Source: Pseudomonadota bacterium
GTDB lineage: Bacteria > Pseudomonadota > Alphaproteobacteria > Caulobacterales > Aquidulcibacteraceae
Length of the DNA: 64,000 nucleotides
Reading direction: 5' to 3'
Assembly (NCBI GenBank): GCA_020161405.1
Contig: JAIUOD010000004.1
Location: 248,001 to 312,000 of the forward strand
Shown here: positions 1 to 7,473 of the stretch, one piece after another
Layout of the letters: each line of letters begins with the position of its first letter
Numbering within the stretch: the first letter of the stretch is position 1
Translations under genes and position numbers: made by a program
Notes under the pieces: generated by a model
What the model was told of the DNA's origin: nothing
Database searches by the model: none
What the model saw: only the letters and a program-made list of their open reading frames with translations

Positions 1-566
1 AGCGCCAAAACCAAAGCCACAGCAAAAAGTGCCAATAATTTGCCCCAATAAATCTGTGCGGGCTTTATATTCTGGCTAAGAATGATTGGTAATGTTGCCC
101 CTTCCCTTTCGCGTGAGACACAAGAATACGCGATAAAAACCAAAAGCAACGGCAAAAATAATTGTAACATAAAGGCGGGCGTAAAATCACCAATGCGCAA
201 AAGGTTCACGCTTTGCAACGCGTCCGAAAAATTCGCACCATTTTGCCGATGCCCTTCCAGATAGATCATATTGCCGACAAATTGATCCACACCTCTATCA
301 AATGCTGCTAGTGGGTTTTGCGAGCGAAAGGCGAAATGACCATAATGCACCATGCGATGCGGGTGGCGATTTGGTTGATTGGCAAAATCTTCATTGGCAA
401 AATTTTGATATGATTTTATCTCATTTTGCGCTTGATTATAATTATTCCATGCAACATTTGCCGAAAATATATTCATCAAAACAAATAATAATGCCGCAAT
501 CAATGCGGCTTTATTGCGCAAAATAAATTTGAGTTCCGCAAGCGCAATTAAAATAACCTTAGGCAT
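1..566 (-). CDS. ABC-2 type permease, partial (C-terminus beyond window)
   Basis: The minus strand stays open from an ATG at 566 to the window edge, giving about 188 residues. A basic N-terminus is followed by a first membrane segment (about residues 21-35), a long soluble stretch rich in N, Q and H, and a second hydrophobic block (about 135-150) followed by SREREGATLPIILSQ, a pattern seen in ABC-2 permeases of the DUF3526 type. The ATG overlaps the stop of the upstream ATPase gene (ATGCCTAA, 559-566), so the two are translationally coupled and probably form one transporter. The substrate is not evident. The Zur-like operator between this operon and the divergent receptor suggests a link to zinc. 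The 3' part is missing only because the window starts here. Confidence 0.75.
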   Translation of the reverse strand, partial: MPKVILIALAELKFILRNKAALIAALLFVLMNIFSANVAWNNYNQAQNEIKSYQNFANEDFANQPNRHPHRMVHYGHFAFRSQNPLAAFDRGVDQFVGNMIYLEGHRQNGANFSDALQSVNLLRIGDFTPAFMLQLFLPLLLVFIAYSCVSREREGATLPIILSQNIKPAQIYWGKLLALFAVALVLA

Positions 567-1260
567 TTACCGCCCCAATTTCGTTATAAGCAGCATAAAG
601 CTCGTCAAGATTTAATCCGCCATTTTTTCTATCAATGGTTTTCTCAATTTTACCCTTATATAGAAAACCAATCTTATCCGCGATTTTTGAAGCGCCCAAT
701 AAATCATGGGTTACCATTAAAATTGCCGCACCATTTTTGCACATAGTCTCAATTATATTGTGAAAATCCTCAATCGCCTTGGGATCAAGGCCCGAAGTTG
801 GTTCATCTAACAAAAGCAATTTGGCATTTTGCAAGATTGATAAAGCGATGGCGGTTTTTTGGCGCATGCCTTTAGAAAAACCGCTTACTCTTTGCCCAAT
901 AAATTCTGACGGCAGGCCCGCAGTAAACAAGGCTTTGCGTATAGAATCCTGTGTGGGCTTTTCACCGCGCAAAGCCATAAAATATTCGATATTTTCAACA
1001 GCACTTAAATGCCCATAAAGCGCGACATTTTCTGGAATATAAGCAATGTAAGCATTGGCGCTTTCAATGCCGATATTATCAAAAGTTGCTTTGCCCGATT
1101 GCGGCTTAATCTGTTTTAAGATTAACTTGATTGTTGTTGACTTGCCCGCTCCATTTCCGCCCAAAAGCGCAAAAACCTCACCCGCTTCAACCTTAAGGCT
1201 TAGGCCATTTAGGACGATATTCTGCCCATAACCCGCAATTATTTGTTTTAACTCCAACAT
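559..1260 (-). CDS. ABC transporter ATP-binding protein (NosF/CcmA-like)
   Basis: This 233-residue nucleotide-binding domain has Walker A GGNGAGKST (about 34-42), an unusual signature VSGFSKGMRQK, Walker B LLLLDEPTSGLDP and the switch histidine in MVTHD. A single domain without membrane segments means it must pair with the overlapping permease gene. It resembles the ATPases that serve ABC-2/NosY-like permeases. It is transcribed divergently from a TonB receptor across a 108-bp gap that holds a Zur-box-like palindrome. I infer that it belongs to a zinc-responsive transport operon. The transported compound is unknown. Confidence 0.85.
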   Translation of the reverse strand: MLELKQIIAGYGQNIVLNGLSLKVEAGEVFALLGGNGAGKSTTIKLILKQIKPQSGKATFDNIGIESANAYIAYIPENVALYGHLSAVENIEYFMALRGEKPTQDSIRKALFTAGLPSEFIGQRVSGFSKGMRQKTAIALSILQNAKLLLLDEPTSGLDPKAIEDFHNIIETMCKNGAAILMVTHDLLGASKIADKIGFLYKGKIEKTIDRKNGGLNLDELYAAYNEIGAVNA

Positions 1261-1307
1261 CTAAGCCACCTGTAATTTCTTATTGCAAATGTTTCTTAAC
1301 AATCATA

Positions 1308-1336
1308 TTGACCGCGTCAAGTTAATGTTACATTAT
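1308..1336 (+). promoter_or_regulatory. sigma-70-like promoter of TonB receptor
   Basis: TTGACC (1308-1313) and CATTAT (1331-1336) are separated by 17 bp, a good match to -35/-10 spacing, 33 bp upstream of the GTG start at 1369. The -10 lies inside the Zur-like palindrome, so binding there would occlude RNA polymerase. Confidence 0.6.
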
Positions 1337-1341
1337 AACAT
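1325..1341. promoter_or_regulatory. Zur-box-like operator
   Basis: ATGTTACATTATAACAT is a 17-bp palindrome with a single mismatched pair. It agrees at all but one defined position with the core ATGTTATANTATAACAT of the proteobacterial Zur box as I remember it. It sits between the divergent ABC operon and the TonB receptor and covers the receptor -10 element. The assignment to Zur is inference from sequence resemblance. Confidence 0.6.
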
Positions 1342-1368
1342 AACGTTAAAATCTTACTGGGGACATTT

Positions 1369-3441
1369 GTGTTAAAAACTTCACTCCTTTCTTTCTCCGC
1401 GCTTTCGGCCTTAATTGGTACGACTGCAATTGCAGATAAAGCGCCAGTCAAAAATTCTGAAACTATTGTTGTAACTGGTTCGCGTATTGCCAATGCCAGT
1501 ATTAAAGGGCTTGAAATTGAACCATTGCGCCTTCCACAAAATGTGCGCGTGCTTGATGATAGTGTGATTAATGATGCTGGCTTCACCAAATTAGGCGATT
1601 TATATGATCTTGCGGGGGCAATGTCGCGCCAAAATAGTTTTGGTGGCGCATGGGACGCCTATGCAATTCGCGGCTTTTCGGGTGATATTAATCAAGGCCC
1701 TGACCTATTAATCAATCGCTTTACCGCCAATCGTGGCTTTAATGCGCGCCGTGATATTGCAACCATTGAACAATTTGAAATCCTAAAAGGCCCTGCTTCG
1801 GCACTATCTGGCAAAGGTGAGCCAGGTGGTTCAATCAATATTCTTACCAAAGCACCAAATGGCAAAAGGCACTTTAGTGTCGATGTGTCAGCAGGTAGTT
1901 TTGACACAATTCGTGGTGCGTTTGATATGGGCATGCCAGTAAGCGATAAAGTCGATACAAGATTGGTGGTTGCGATTGAACGATCTGACGGCTACCGCGA
2001 TTTCACCCCTTCAGACAGAATTTTATTTGCCCCATCATTGGCATTAAACCCAACAGATGATCTGCGCATTCTTTATCAAGGTGAGTATAATCGTGTGAAC
2101 TTTACCCATGACAGGGGGATTGCGGCAATCAATGGCAATTCCCTCGCCATTCCTATCACTCGCTTTTTGGGCGAACCCAATGATGGGCAAATCACACAAG
2201 ATATTTGGCAACATCAATTATCCCTAACCAAAGACATTGCCGAAGGCATTGCGTTTGAAACCGGCATTCAATATCGCGATGGTTCAATGGTTGGGCAATC
2301 AACCCATAATACTGCAACCATTATTGATGGCATGATGCGCCGCCAATTGCGCATTCACGATTATGCTTGGGATGATCTAAGCGGGCGTGCCGAGCTTAGT
2401 TTCCTAAAAACTTTTGGCACAATTAAACATAATGCGCGCATTGGTGCTGATGCATATCAATATAATCAATATCGTAAGTTTTGGCGTTTCCGCCCAAGTG
2501 CGGCAAACCCATATGCAATCAATGTCTTCAACCCTATTTATAATCAAGCCAAACCAATCGCCACTTTGAATACTGATAATCATGAAGACTTAAAAGGCAA
2601 AGGTTTTTACGTCCAAGATTTAATCAGCATCGGCGATAATTGGTCATTATTGCTTGGGGTGCGCCATGATAAGGTTGATCAAAAAGTCATAAATTTGACC
2701 AATAATAGTTTCACCACCCAAGAAGTTTCCGAAACCTCACCGCGCGCCGCAATTACTTATAAATTCAATGATGATTTCAGCATTTATGCAGGTTATGGCA
2801 AATCATTCCGCTTTAACCAAGGCACGGATAAAGCAAATAAGGCCTTTGCACCAGAACTTGGTTCCTCATTTGAAGCGGGCATGAAATATGCGATATTGGG
2901 AAATAAATTACGCGGCACAATTTCATATTTTGACATTATCAAAGAAAATATTCTTTCAACCGATCCAACGGATTCAGCATATCAACTTGCATTAGGTGAA
3001 GCACAATCAAAAGGCATAGAGGTTGAAAGCAATTATTATTTCAGCCGCAAACATTATGTAACAATGGTCTATGCTTATATTGATAGTGAAATTACTAAAG
3101 ACACAACACCTGCCCTTATTGGCACGCGTCTTTCAAATATCCCAACCCATTCGGGGGCGATTTTCTATAATTATACGCCAAAAACTAGCGGTTTTAGCTA
3201 TAATATTGGGCTAAATTACATTGGTGACCGCGCAGGCGACCCATATGGTTCAAGTTTTGAGCTTCCGTCATATGTAACTTTGAATGCTGGCATTGGCTAT
3301 AAATTAAATGAAAATGCCGATTTTTCGCTTGAACTCAAAAACCTTACAGATGAAAAATATATAGAAAACTCATATGATAGCGCATGGCTAACCCCTGGCA
3401 CACCACGTTCTGTCACTTTCAGATTACGCTATAAGTTATAG
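1369..3441 (+). CDS. TonB-dependent outer-membrane receptor (siderophore-receptor type; possibly zinc uptake)
   Basis: A 690-residue protein with an N-terminal signal peptide (ending near TAIA), a TonB-box-like segment ETIVVTGSRI (31-40), a plug domain to about residue 165 that ends in the typical GGSINILTKAP, and a 22-strand-type barrel. It finishes RLRYKL, the usual terminal aromatic/hydrophobic strand. Length fits the TonB-dependent siderophore receptor family. The start is a GTG at 1369, because it gives the signal peptide directly and no better upstream start exists. The promoter overlaps a Zur-like palindrome, so despite the siderophore-receptor look a zinc or zincophore role is plausible. 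The ABC operon diverges from the same intergenic region. Confidence 0.85.
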   Translation: MLKTSLLSFSALSALIGTTAIADKAPVKNSETIVVTGSRIANASIKGLEIEPLRLPQNVRVLDDSVINDAGFTKLGDLYDLAGAMSRQNSFGGAWDAYAIRGFSGDINQGPDLLINRFTANRGFNARRDIATIEQFEILKGPASALSGKGEPGGSINILTKAPNGKRHFSVDVSAGSFDTIRGAFDMGMPVSDKVDTRLVVAIERSDGYRDFTPSDRILFAPSLALNPTDDLRILYQGEYNRVNFTHDRGIAAINGNSLAIPITRFLGEPNDGQITQDIWQHQLSLTKDIAEGIAFETGIQYRDGSMVGQSTHNTATIIDGMMRRQLRIHDYAWDDLSGRAELSFLKTFGTIKHNARIGADAYQYNQYRKFWRFRPSAANPYAINVFNPIYNQAKPIATLNTDNHEDLKGKGFYVQDLISIGDNWSLLLGVRHDKVDQKVINLTNNSFTTQEVSETSPRAAITYKFNDDFSIYAGYGKSFRFNQGTDKANKAFAPELGSSFEAGMKYAILGNKLRGTISYFDIIKENILSTDPTDSAYQLALGEAQSKGIEVESNYYFSRKHYVTMVYAYIDSEITKDTTPALIGTRLSNIPTHSGAIFYNYTPKTSGFSYNIGLNYIGDRAGDPYGSSFELPSYVTLNAGIGYKLNENADFSLELKNLTDEKYIENSYDSAWLTPGTPRSVTFRLRYKL

Positions 3442-3518
3442 GAATTACCGCAAGGCAAATAATGCAACTTTTTGTCGCATGGGAAGTGATGCAAAATAGC
3501 ATTTTTTCTATTGCGAAG

Positions 3519-3538
3519 CATTATCAATAAAGATAATG
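3519..3538. promoter_or_regulatory. Palindrome CATTATC-N6-GATAATG upstream of second receptor
   Basis: Perfect 7-bp arms (3519-3525 and 3532-3538) around a 6-bp spacer overlap the likely -35 (TTATCA, 3521-3526). The GATAATGAT run resembles half of a Fur-family site. It lies directly beside the Zur-like palindrome at 3541-3555, so it may be a second metalloregulator site or an auxiliary site. Confidence 0.4.
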
Positions 3539-3540
3539 AT

Positions 3541-3555
3541 TGTTATACTATAACA
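3541..3555. promoter_or_regulatory. Perfect Zur-box-like palindrome over the -10
   Basis: TGTTATACTATAACA is a perfect 15-bp palindrome identical to the TGTTATANTATAACA core of the Zur box as I remember it. It contains the likely -10 TATACT (3544-3549), which is 17 bp from TTATCA (3521-3526). The receptor ATG follows at 3574 after an AGGTGA ribosome site. Confidence 0.65.
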
Positions 3556-3573
3556 CAAAAAGTCAGGTGATAA

Positions 3574-5687
3574 ATGAAACAATTATTGTATGTGTCCGCC
3601 GCCAGCCTCTCCCTCATCGCTGGAATTGCATATGCTGATGGGGAAAAACAGGAAAATAGAGAAACCATAGTGGTTAAGGGTTCGCGGATAGTAAAGTATT
3701 TGCCAGGCGCTTTGAAGACAGATATTATTCGAACCGAAGTTGTAACTGCGGCGCAAATTGAAGCGGTAAACGCAACAAGTATTAATCAAGCGGTCGATAA
3801 GAACCCAGGGATTTCGGTGCAAACCGAATGCTCTATTTGCAATGTTCGCAATGTTACACTGAACAATATGCCAGGGCGCTTTACTACTTTAATGATAGAT
3901 AGTGTTCCATTATTTTCTTCTTTATCAACATCTTATGGTCTTGATAGCGTTAATGTTGCGGGCGTAAAATCTATTGATATTTCACGGGGCGCAGGCGCTT
4001 CCTTGATTGCACCAGAGGCGCTTTCAGGAGTTGTAAATATTATCACAAAGCGTCCATTGGACAAAGAGATAAGCGCAACCTTAGAAGGCGGTGATTATAA
4101 TTCCAACACTTTTAGTGTTTTCGGCGCTTTGCCATTTGAAGGAGGCGCAATAACTGCCTCTGCCCTAGCTACCAAGCATGACAGCGTTGATGAAACAGGT
4201 GCAGGAATAAGCCAATTCACGGGCTATGACCGAAAAATCTATGGCTTAGCATTATTTTTGGAACCAAATGGCTGGCTGTCAAAGTCACGCCTTGATTATG
4301 TTGATGAAAAACGTAGTGGTGGCGCAATTGGCGATGATTATGCAGCCATAGCCGCATCGGAAAGTGGTAACCCTTTTGATTGGACAAAACTTGGCGCATC
4401 ACAAATAAATGGCTGGGACGCACCAGATGGTTCGGGCTTTGTAGAATATGCCGATGGGCGCGGTGGTTTTTCGGAGATTATTTTCACCAAACGCCATTCA
4501 GTTATTTCAACCCTAGAAAAAACTTTTGATTTCGGTACATTACGGTTCGCAGGTGGCTATGCCCACAATGACCAAGAATCCTATTATGAAAAAGCAAATT
4601 ATAATGCCGAAGGCGATCAATATTATTTAGAAACGTCATTCAAAAAGCCAGTCTTTGATGGTGTTGCAACGATAGGCCTTAATTATCGTTTTGAAGATTT
4701 GGTTTCTGTGGGCAATGACGCAAACAAAGTTGAAAATAATGGGATTGATAATTACGAATACAAAACGCCAGGTGCTTTATTCAATTTTATAAGCCATTTA
4801 TGGACGAAAAATTAGAAACCAATTTTTCAATCCGTTATGATGATCACAATGTTTATGGCGAAATTATAAGCCCACGCGCAAACTTTCTATATCACCACAA
4901 TGACAATCTAAACTCCCGCCTTTCAATGGGGAAAGGATTCCGTGCGCCGACATCTTTTTTTGAGCAAGATCACGGTATATTGGACACAAGCCGCATAGTT
5001 CGTGAAGTAAACAAAGTTGAGGAATCCAATAATCTTACCTATGCGCTCAATTATTCAAGTCCTAAATTTGTGTGGCAAGCCTCTTACAATTACAATCTTG
5101 TAAAAAACATGGCAATGTTAGATTCTGGCGCAACAGATGATGATGGAAATGCCATAACATTATTCACATCATCAACTGATGATGTAACAATTCAAAGCCT
5201 TGATTTCCAAGCAAGTTATAAATTCGCCAAAGATTTTGCTTTATCACTCGGTTTGGAAAAAACGGATTTTGATTTCGCACCAGGGACATTAGCGTTTTCA
5301 AGGCCTGAACTATCACTTTACTCATCAATTGATTACGAGAAAAAACTAAGTGACCACATGCACCTTCATACCTTTGCCCGCGTCACTTACATAGGAGAGC
5401 AGGATTTGGCGAAATTCTATGATTATGCGAATACACCACGTTATAATCTTAATGGCACTAAAAAAATGGATAAATCGCCCTCTTATGCAACATTTGATGC
5501 CAAAATCTCACTTGAGCTTAATGACAATTGGACAATCTATTCAGGTGTCGATAATTTGACAGATTATAAACAATCGGACAAAGAAAGCCTTTTGTGGCTT
5601 GACGAAACGGGTAGTATTGACGTTACCCATATCTGGGGACCAAACCGCGGTCGATATATATATGCGGGGATTAAAATCAATTTCTAA
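3574..5687 (+). pseudogene. TonB-dependent receptor, interrupted by a frameshift near 4775-4800
   Basis: Two reading frames join into one receptor of about 703 residues. The first (3574-4815) has a signal peptide, the TonB-box-like ETIVVKGSRI, and a plug with a CxxC pair (C86, C89 in QTECSICNVRN) ending in ALSGVVNIITKRP. The second (open in its frame before the ATG at 4800, to 5687) carries the remaining barrel to KINF. Reading must step back one base around GGTGCTTTATTCAA, as if one base were missing. I see no convincing slippery heptamer. Either the gene is inactivated or this is a sequencing error. The CxxC plug and the perfect Zur-like operator suggest a transition-metal (zinc) receptor. 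The thioredoxin-like gene downstream overlaps its stop (TAATG). Confidence 0.75.
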
Positions 5688-6175
5688 TGTTCAAAAATAA
5701 GTTTTTTTCATTATCTATATCAATTATTTGCGGCATTATTTCTTTTATCGGAAATAATGCTGCCAATGCCGAGGCTATGAATAGAAATATACTTGGTCAA
5801 ATGACCCGACTTAATGGCGAAAATTATGTGTCAAAACCCAATGAAAAAGCAATTATATTTTGGGACAAAAATTGCCCGCCATGTCGCGTAGAAATAATCA
5901 ATTTAGCTAATGACAATATTGCAAAAAATCTTGTTTTGGCTGTCACTTCATATGAACAAAGAGATCGCATAATTTTAAATAACCAGAAGTCTGCATTTTC
6001 TGATATTGTTGTCATTCCTCAATCACGACAAACATTCTTCCGAAGTCTAGGCAATTATAGCGCCGCCTTACCTTTTTCTTTATTCTTAGATAAGGATAAA
6101 AATATATGTGATAGGCATGCGGGCATTACCACTCCATTGCTTGCTAGAAACAAAATCTCTTTGTGCAACAATTAG
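5687..6175 (+). CDS. Exported thioredoxin-like (TlpA-type) protein
   Basis: 162 residues: an N-terminal hydrophobic export signal (about 7-27, ending ANA) and a short thioredoxin-like fold with a CPPC active site (C63, C66) in FWDKNCPPCRVEI. A later cis-proline-like segment ALPFSLFLDKD fits the fold. The start codon overlaps the receptor stop by one base, so it is in the receptor operon. TlpA-like proteins keep periplasmic cysteines reduced. A role in maintaining the receptor plug CxxC or a metal ligand is a reasonable inference, but nothing in the sequence proves it. Confidence 0.75.
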   Translation: MFKNKFFSLSISIICGIISFIGNNAANAEAMNRNILGQMTRLNGENYVSKPNEKAIIFWDKNCPPCRVEIINLANDNIAKNLVLAVTSYEQRDRIILNNQKSAFSDIVVIPQSRQTFFRSLGNYSAALPFSLFLDKDKNICDRHAGITTPLLARNKISLCNN

Positions 6176-6299
6176 TTTTAACGAATGGATTTAAGAATAA
6201 TACGTATTTAATGTTGGGACTTAAAAAAAATGGAAAATGCCTCACCTATGGTTCAAGGTAGAAACTGAGAAAGCCGTGCGTTTTTGCGGGGGTGTAATA

Positions 6300-6344
6300 T
6301 GGGTGCGGGGGCAGGATTTGAACCTGCGGCCTTCAGGTTATGAG
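6300..6344 (-). repeat. att1: 45-bp copy of tRNA-fMet 3' end
   Basis: Read on the minus strand it begins in the anticodon loop (CTCATAACC, anticodon CAT) and runs through the variable region, the T arm (GCAGG TTCAAAT CCTGC) and the acceptor 3' strand to an encoded CCA. It is identical over 45 bp to 48704-48748 and diverges on both sides. The 5' half of the tRNA is absent, so this is an attachment-site scar and not a functional tRNA. It marks the left end of element A. Confidence 0.85.
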
Positions 6345-6818
6345 ACGGATTGCAGTTACTATAACTAATTGTTTTAATGTATTTTTATTTACAAAATCGA
6401 CCTTAGCGCTCCCAATAGTGCTCCTATCTAGTTCCAAAATCCGACGATTCTTGCTATCAAAATGCATCATAGTTTTGACATTGTTCTGCTTTAATTTCAG
6501 TTAACATTTGAATAATTGGAATGAAGTTTTATTTTAAATTAATCTACCATGCTTGTTACGAAGAAATTAATACTTAGCGTTCAATAACCTACAAAAATTA
6601 TATTTTCCTTCAATTTGGATAACATGCGTTTAAGTTATTAGTTGGGCTTGAAAATACCAACTAATAATTTCTTTTAAGTCTCGCCATTGATGTGACATCT
6701 AACATTCTAAATGAACGCCGATTTAACACAAATTTGGCCTATCGTTTGCGCTAAGTTATCGAGATATGAGATTTCCTAACTAATAAAATTAGGAAATTGT
6801 TCGACAAAAAGAAAAAAC

Positions 6819-6953
6819 ATGCCAAAAATGAACAAACTCAAATCAAATGTAACCAGTGTCACCCAAATAAATTACCAGGAAGAAGAATTTACTTCCATTG
6901 GACTACCAAACGGGAAACACCATAAAGCCACCACCACAAGCATAAAAAGCTAG
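6819..6953 (+). CDS. Possible small protein (44 aa)
   Basis: An open frame begins MPKMNKLKSN and ends TTTSIKS. It is polar with no membrane segment or motif. There is no clear ribosome site. It may be chance in AT-rich DNA and is recorded only because it is the sole frame in an otherwise empty 650 bp. Confidence 0.15.
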   Translation: MPKMNKLKSNVTSVTQINYQEEEFTSIGLPNGKHHKATTTSIKS

Positions 6954-6999
6954 TTCACTCACATAAGCATTTTCCCGATTTGCATCATCGACATTCGCA

Positions 7000-7401
7000 T
7001 TAAAAATGTCTAGTGGTTCTCAATTCATTCATTATCCCGCATTCATGCGAAGCACCGTTATGATTACAAAGACTGTTTAGGTAGTTTAATTGCAACTCGG
7101 TTTCGTGAAGTAATTTCAATTGTTCACGAATTTTTTTTAGGGCACTTGCAATTAATTGATTAACTTCGCCGCATTCACTTTGTGGATTTTCAAGATGTGA
7201 CTGAAGTATTTTTATTTCTTTGTTACTAAGGCCGATATTTCGGCATTGTTTTATAAAAACCAATTGTGCAATTTGTTCATCGCCATAATCACGATAATTA
7301 TTTATGTGCCGCCCAACATTTTTAACCAGATTTTGTTTTTCATAGAAACGGATTGTTTCAATGCTAAACCCTGTTTTGTTTGCAATATCACCGATTTTCA
7401 T
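7000..7401 (-). CDS. MerR-family heavy-metal regulator (CadR/PbrR type)
   Basis: 133 residues from the ATG at 7401. A TTG at 7416 would add five residues, but the ATG gives the canonical MKIGDIANKTGFSIETIRFYE winged-helix start. A dimerisation helix follows, then a C-terminal metal loop. Cysteines C77, C112 and C121 match the triad of CadR/PbrR regulators. The nine-residue gap between the last two is, as I recall, the PbrR spacing. It is divergent from the P-type ATPase with a classic MerR promoter between them. It should activate that efflux pump when Pb, Cd or Zn enters the cytoplasm. Confidence 0.85.
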   Translation of the reverse strand: MKIGDIANKTGFSIETIRFYEKQNLVKNVGRHINNYRDYGDEQIAQLVFIKQCRNIGLSNKEIKILQSHLENPQSECGEVNQLIASALKKIREQLKLLHETELQLNYLNSLCNHNGASHECGIMNELRTTRHF

Positions 7402-7416
7402 GCTGTAAATTTCCAA

Positions 7417-7447
7417 TTGACCCTATATTTACTTCAGGGTTTATAAA
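7417..7447 (+). promoter_or_regulatory. MerR-type promoter/operator of the P-type ATPase
   Basis: TTGACC (7417-7422) and TATAAA (7442-7447) are 19 bp apart, the over-long spacing that MerR activators correct by DNA distortion. The spacer holds the dyad ACCCTA...TCAGGGT, the standard CadR/PbrR/ZntR operator. It lies in the gap between the divergent regulator and ATPase genes. Confidence 0.85.
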
Positions 7448-7473
7448 GTGAAAAACACAAAAAGGCAATCAAA

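Larger units (their letters stand above)
6176..6999. other. Intergenic region spanning the left element boundary
   Basis: Apart from att1 the stretch is AT-rich with no long reading frame. It holds a perfect 9-bp inverted repeat (6771-6779 and 6789-6797, ATTTCCTAA and TTAGGAAAT) and one short open frame at 6819-6953. It is the left end of element A, where terminal integrase-binding sites would be expected, but I could not identify them. Confidence 0.5.

Noticed and set aside
82..526. Plus-strand frames of 60 and 74 residues
   Set aside because: They are antisense to the continuous minus-strand permease frame, which has membrane segments and overlaps the ATPase stop.
4770..4815. Programmed -1 frameshift in the TonB receptor
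   Set aside because: No X-XXY-YYZ heptamer or obvious downstream structure; a missing base is simpler.
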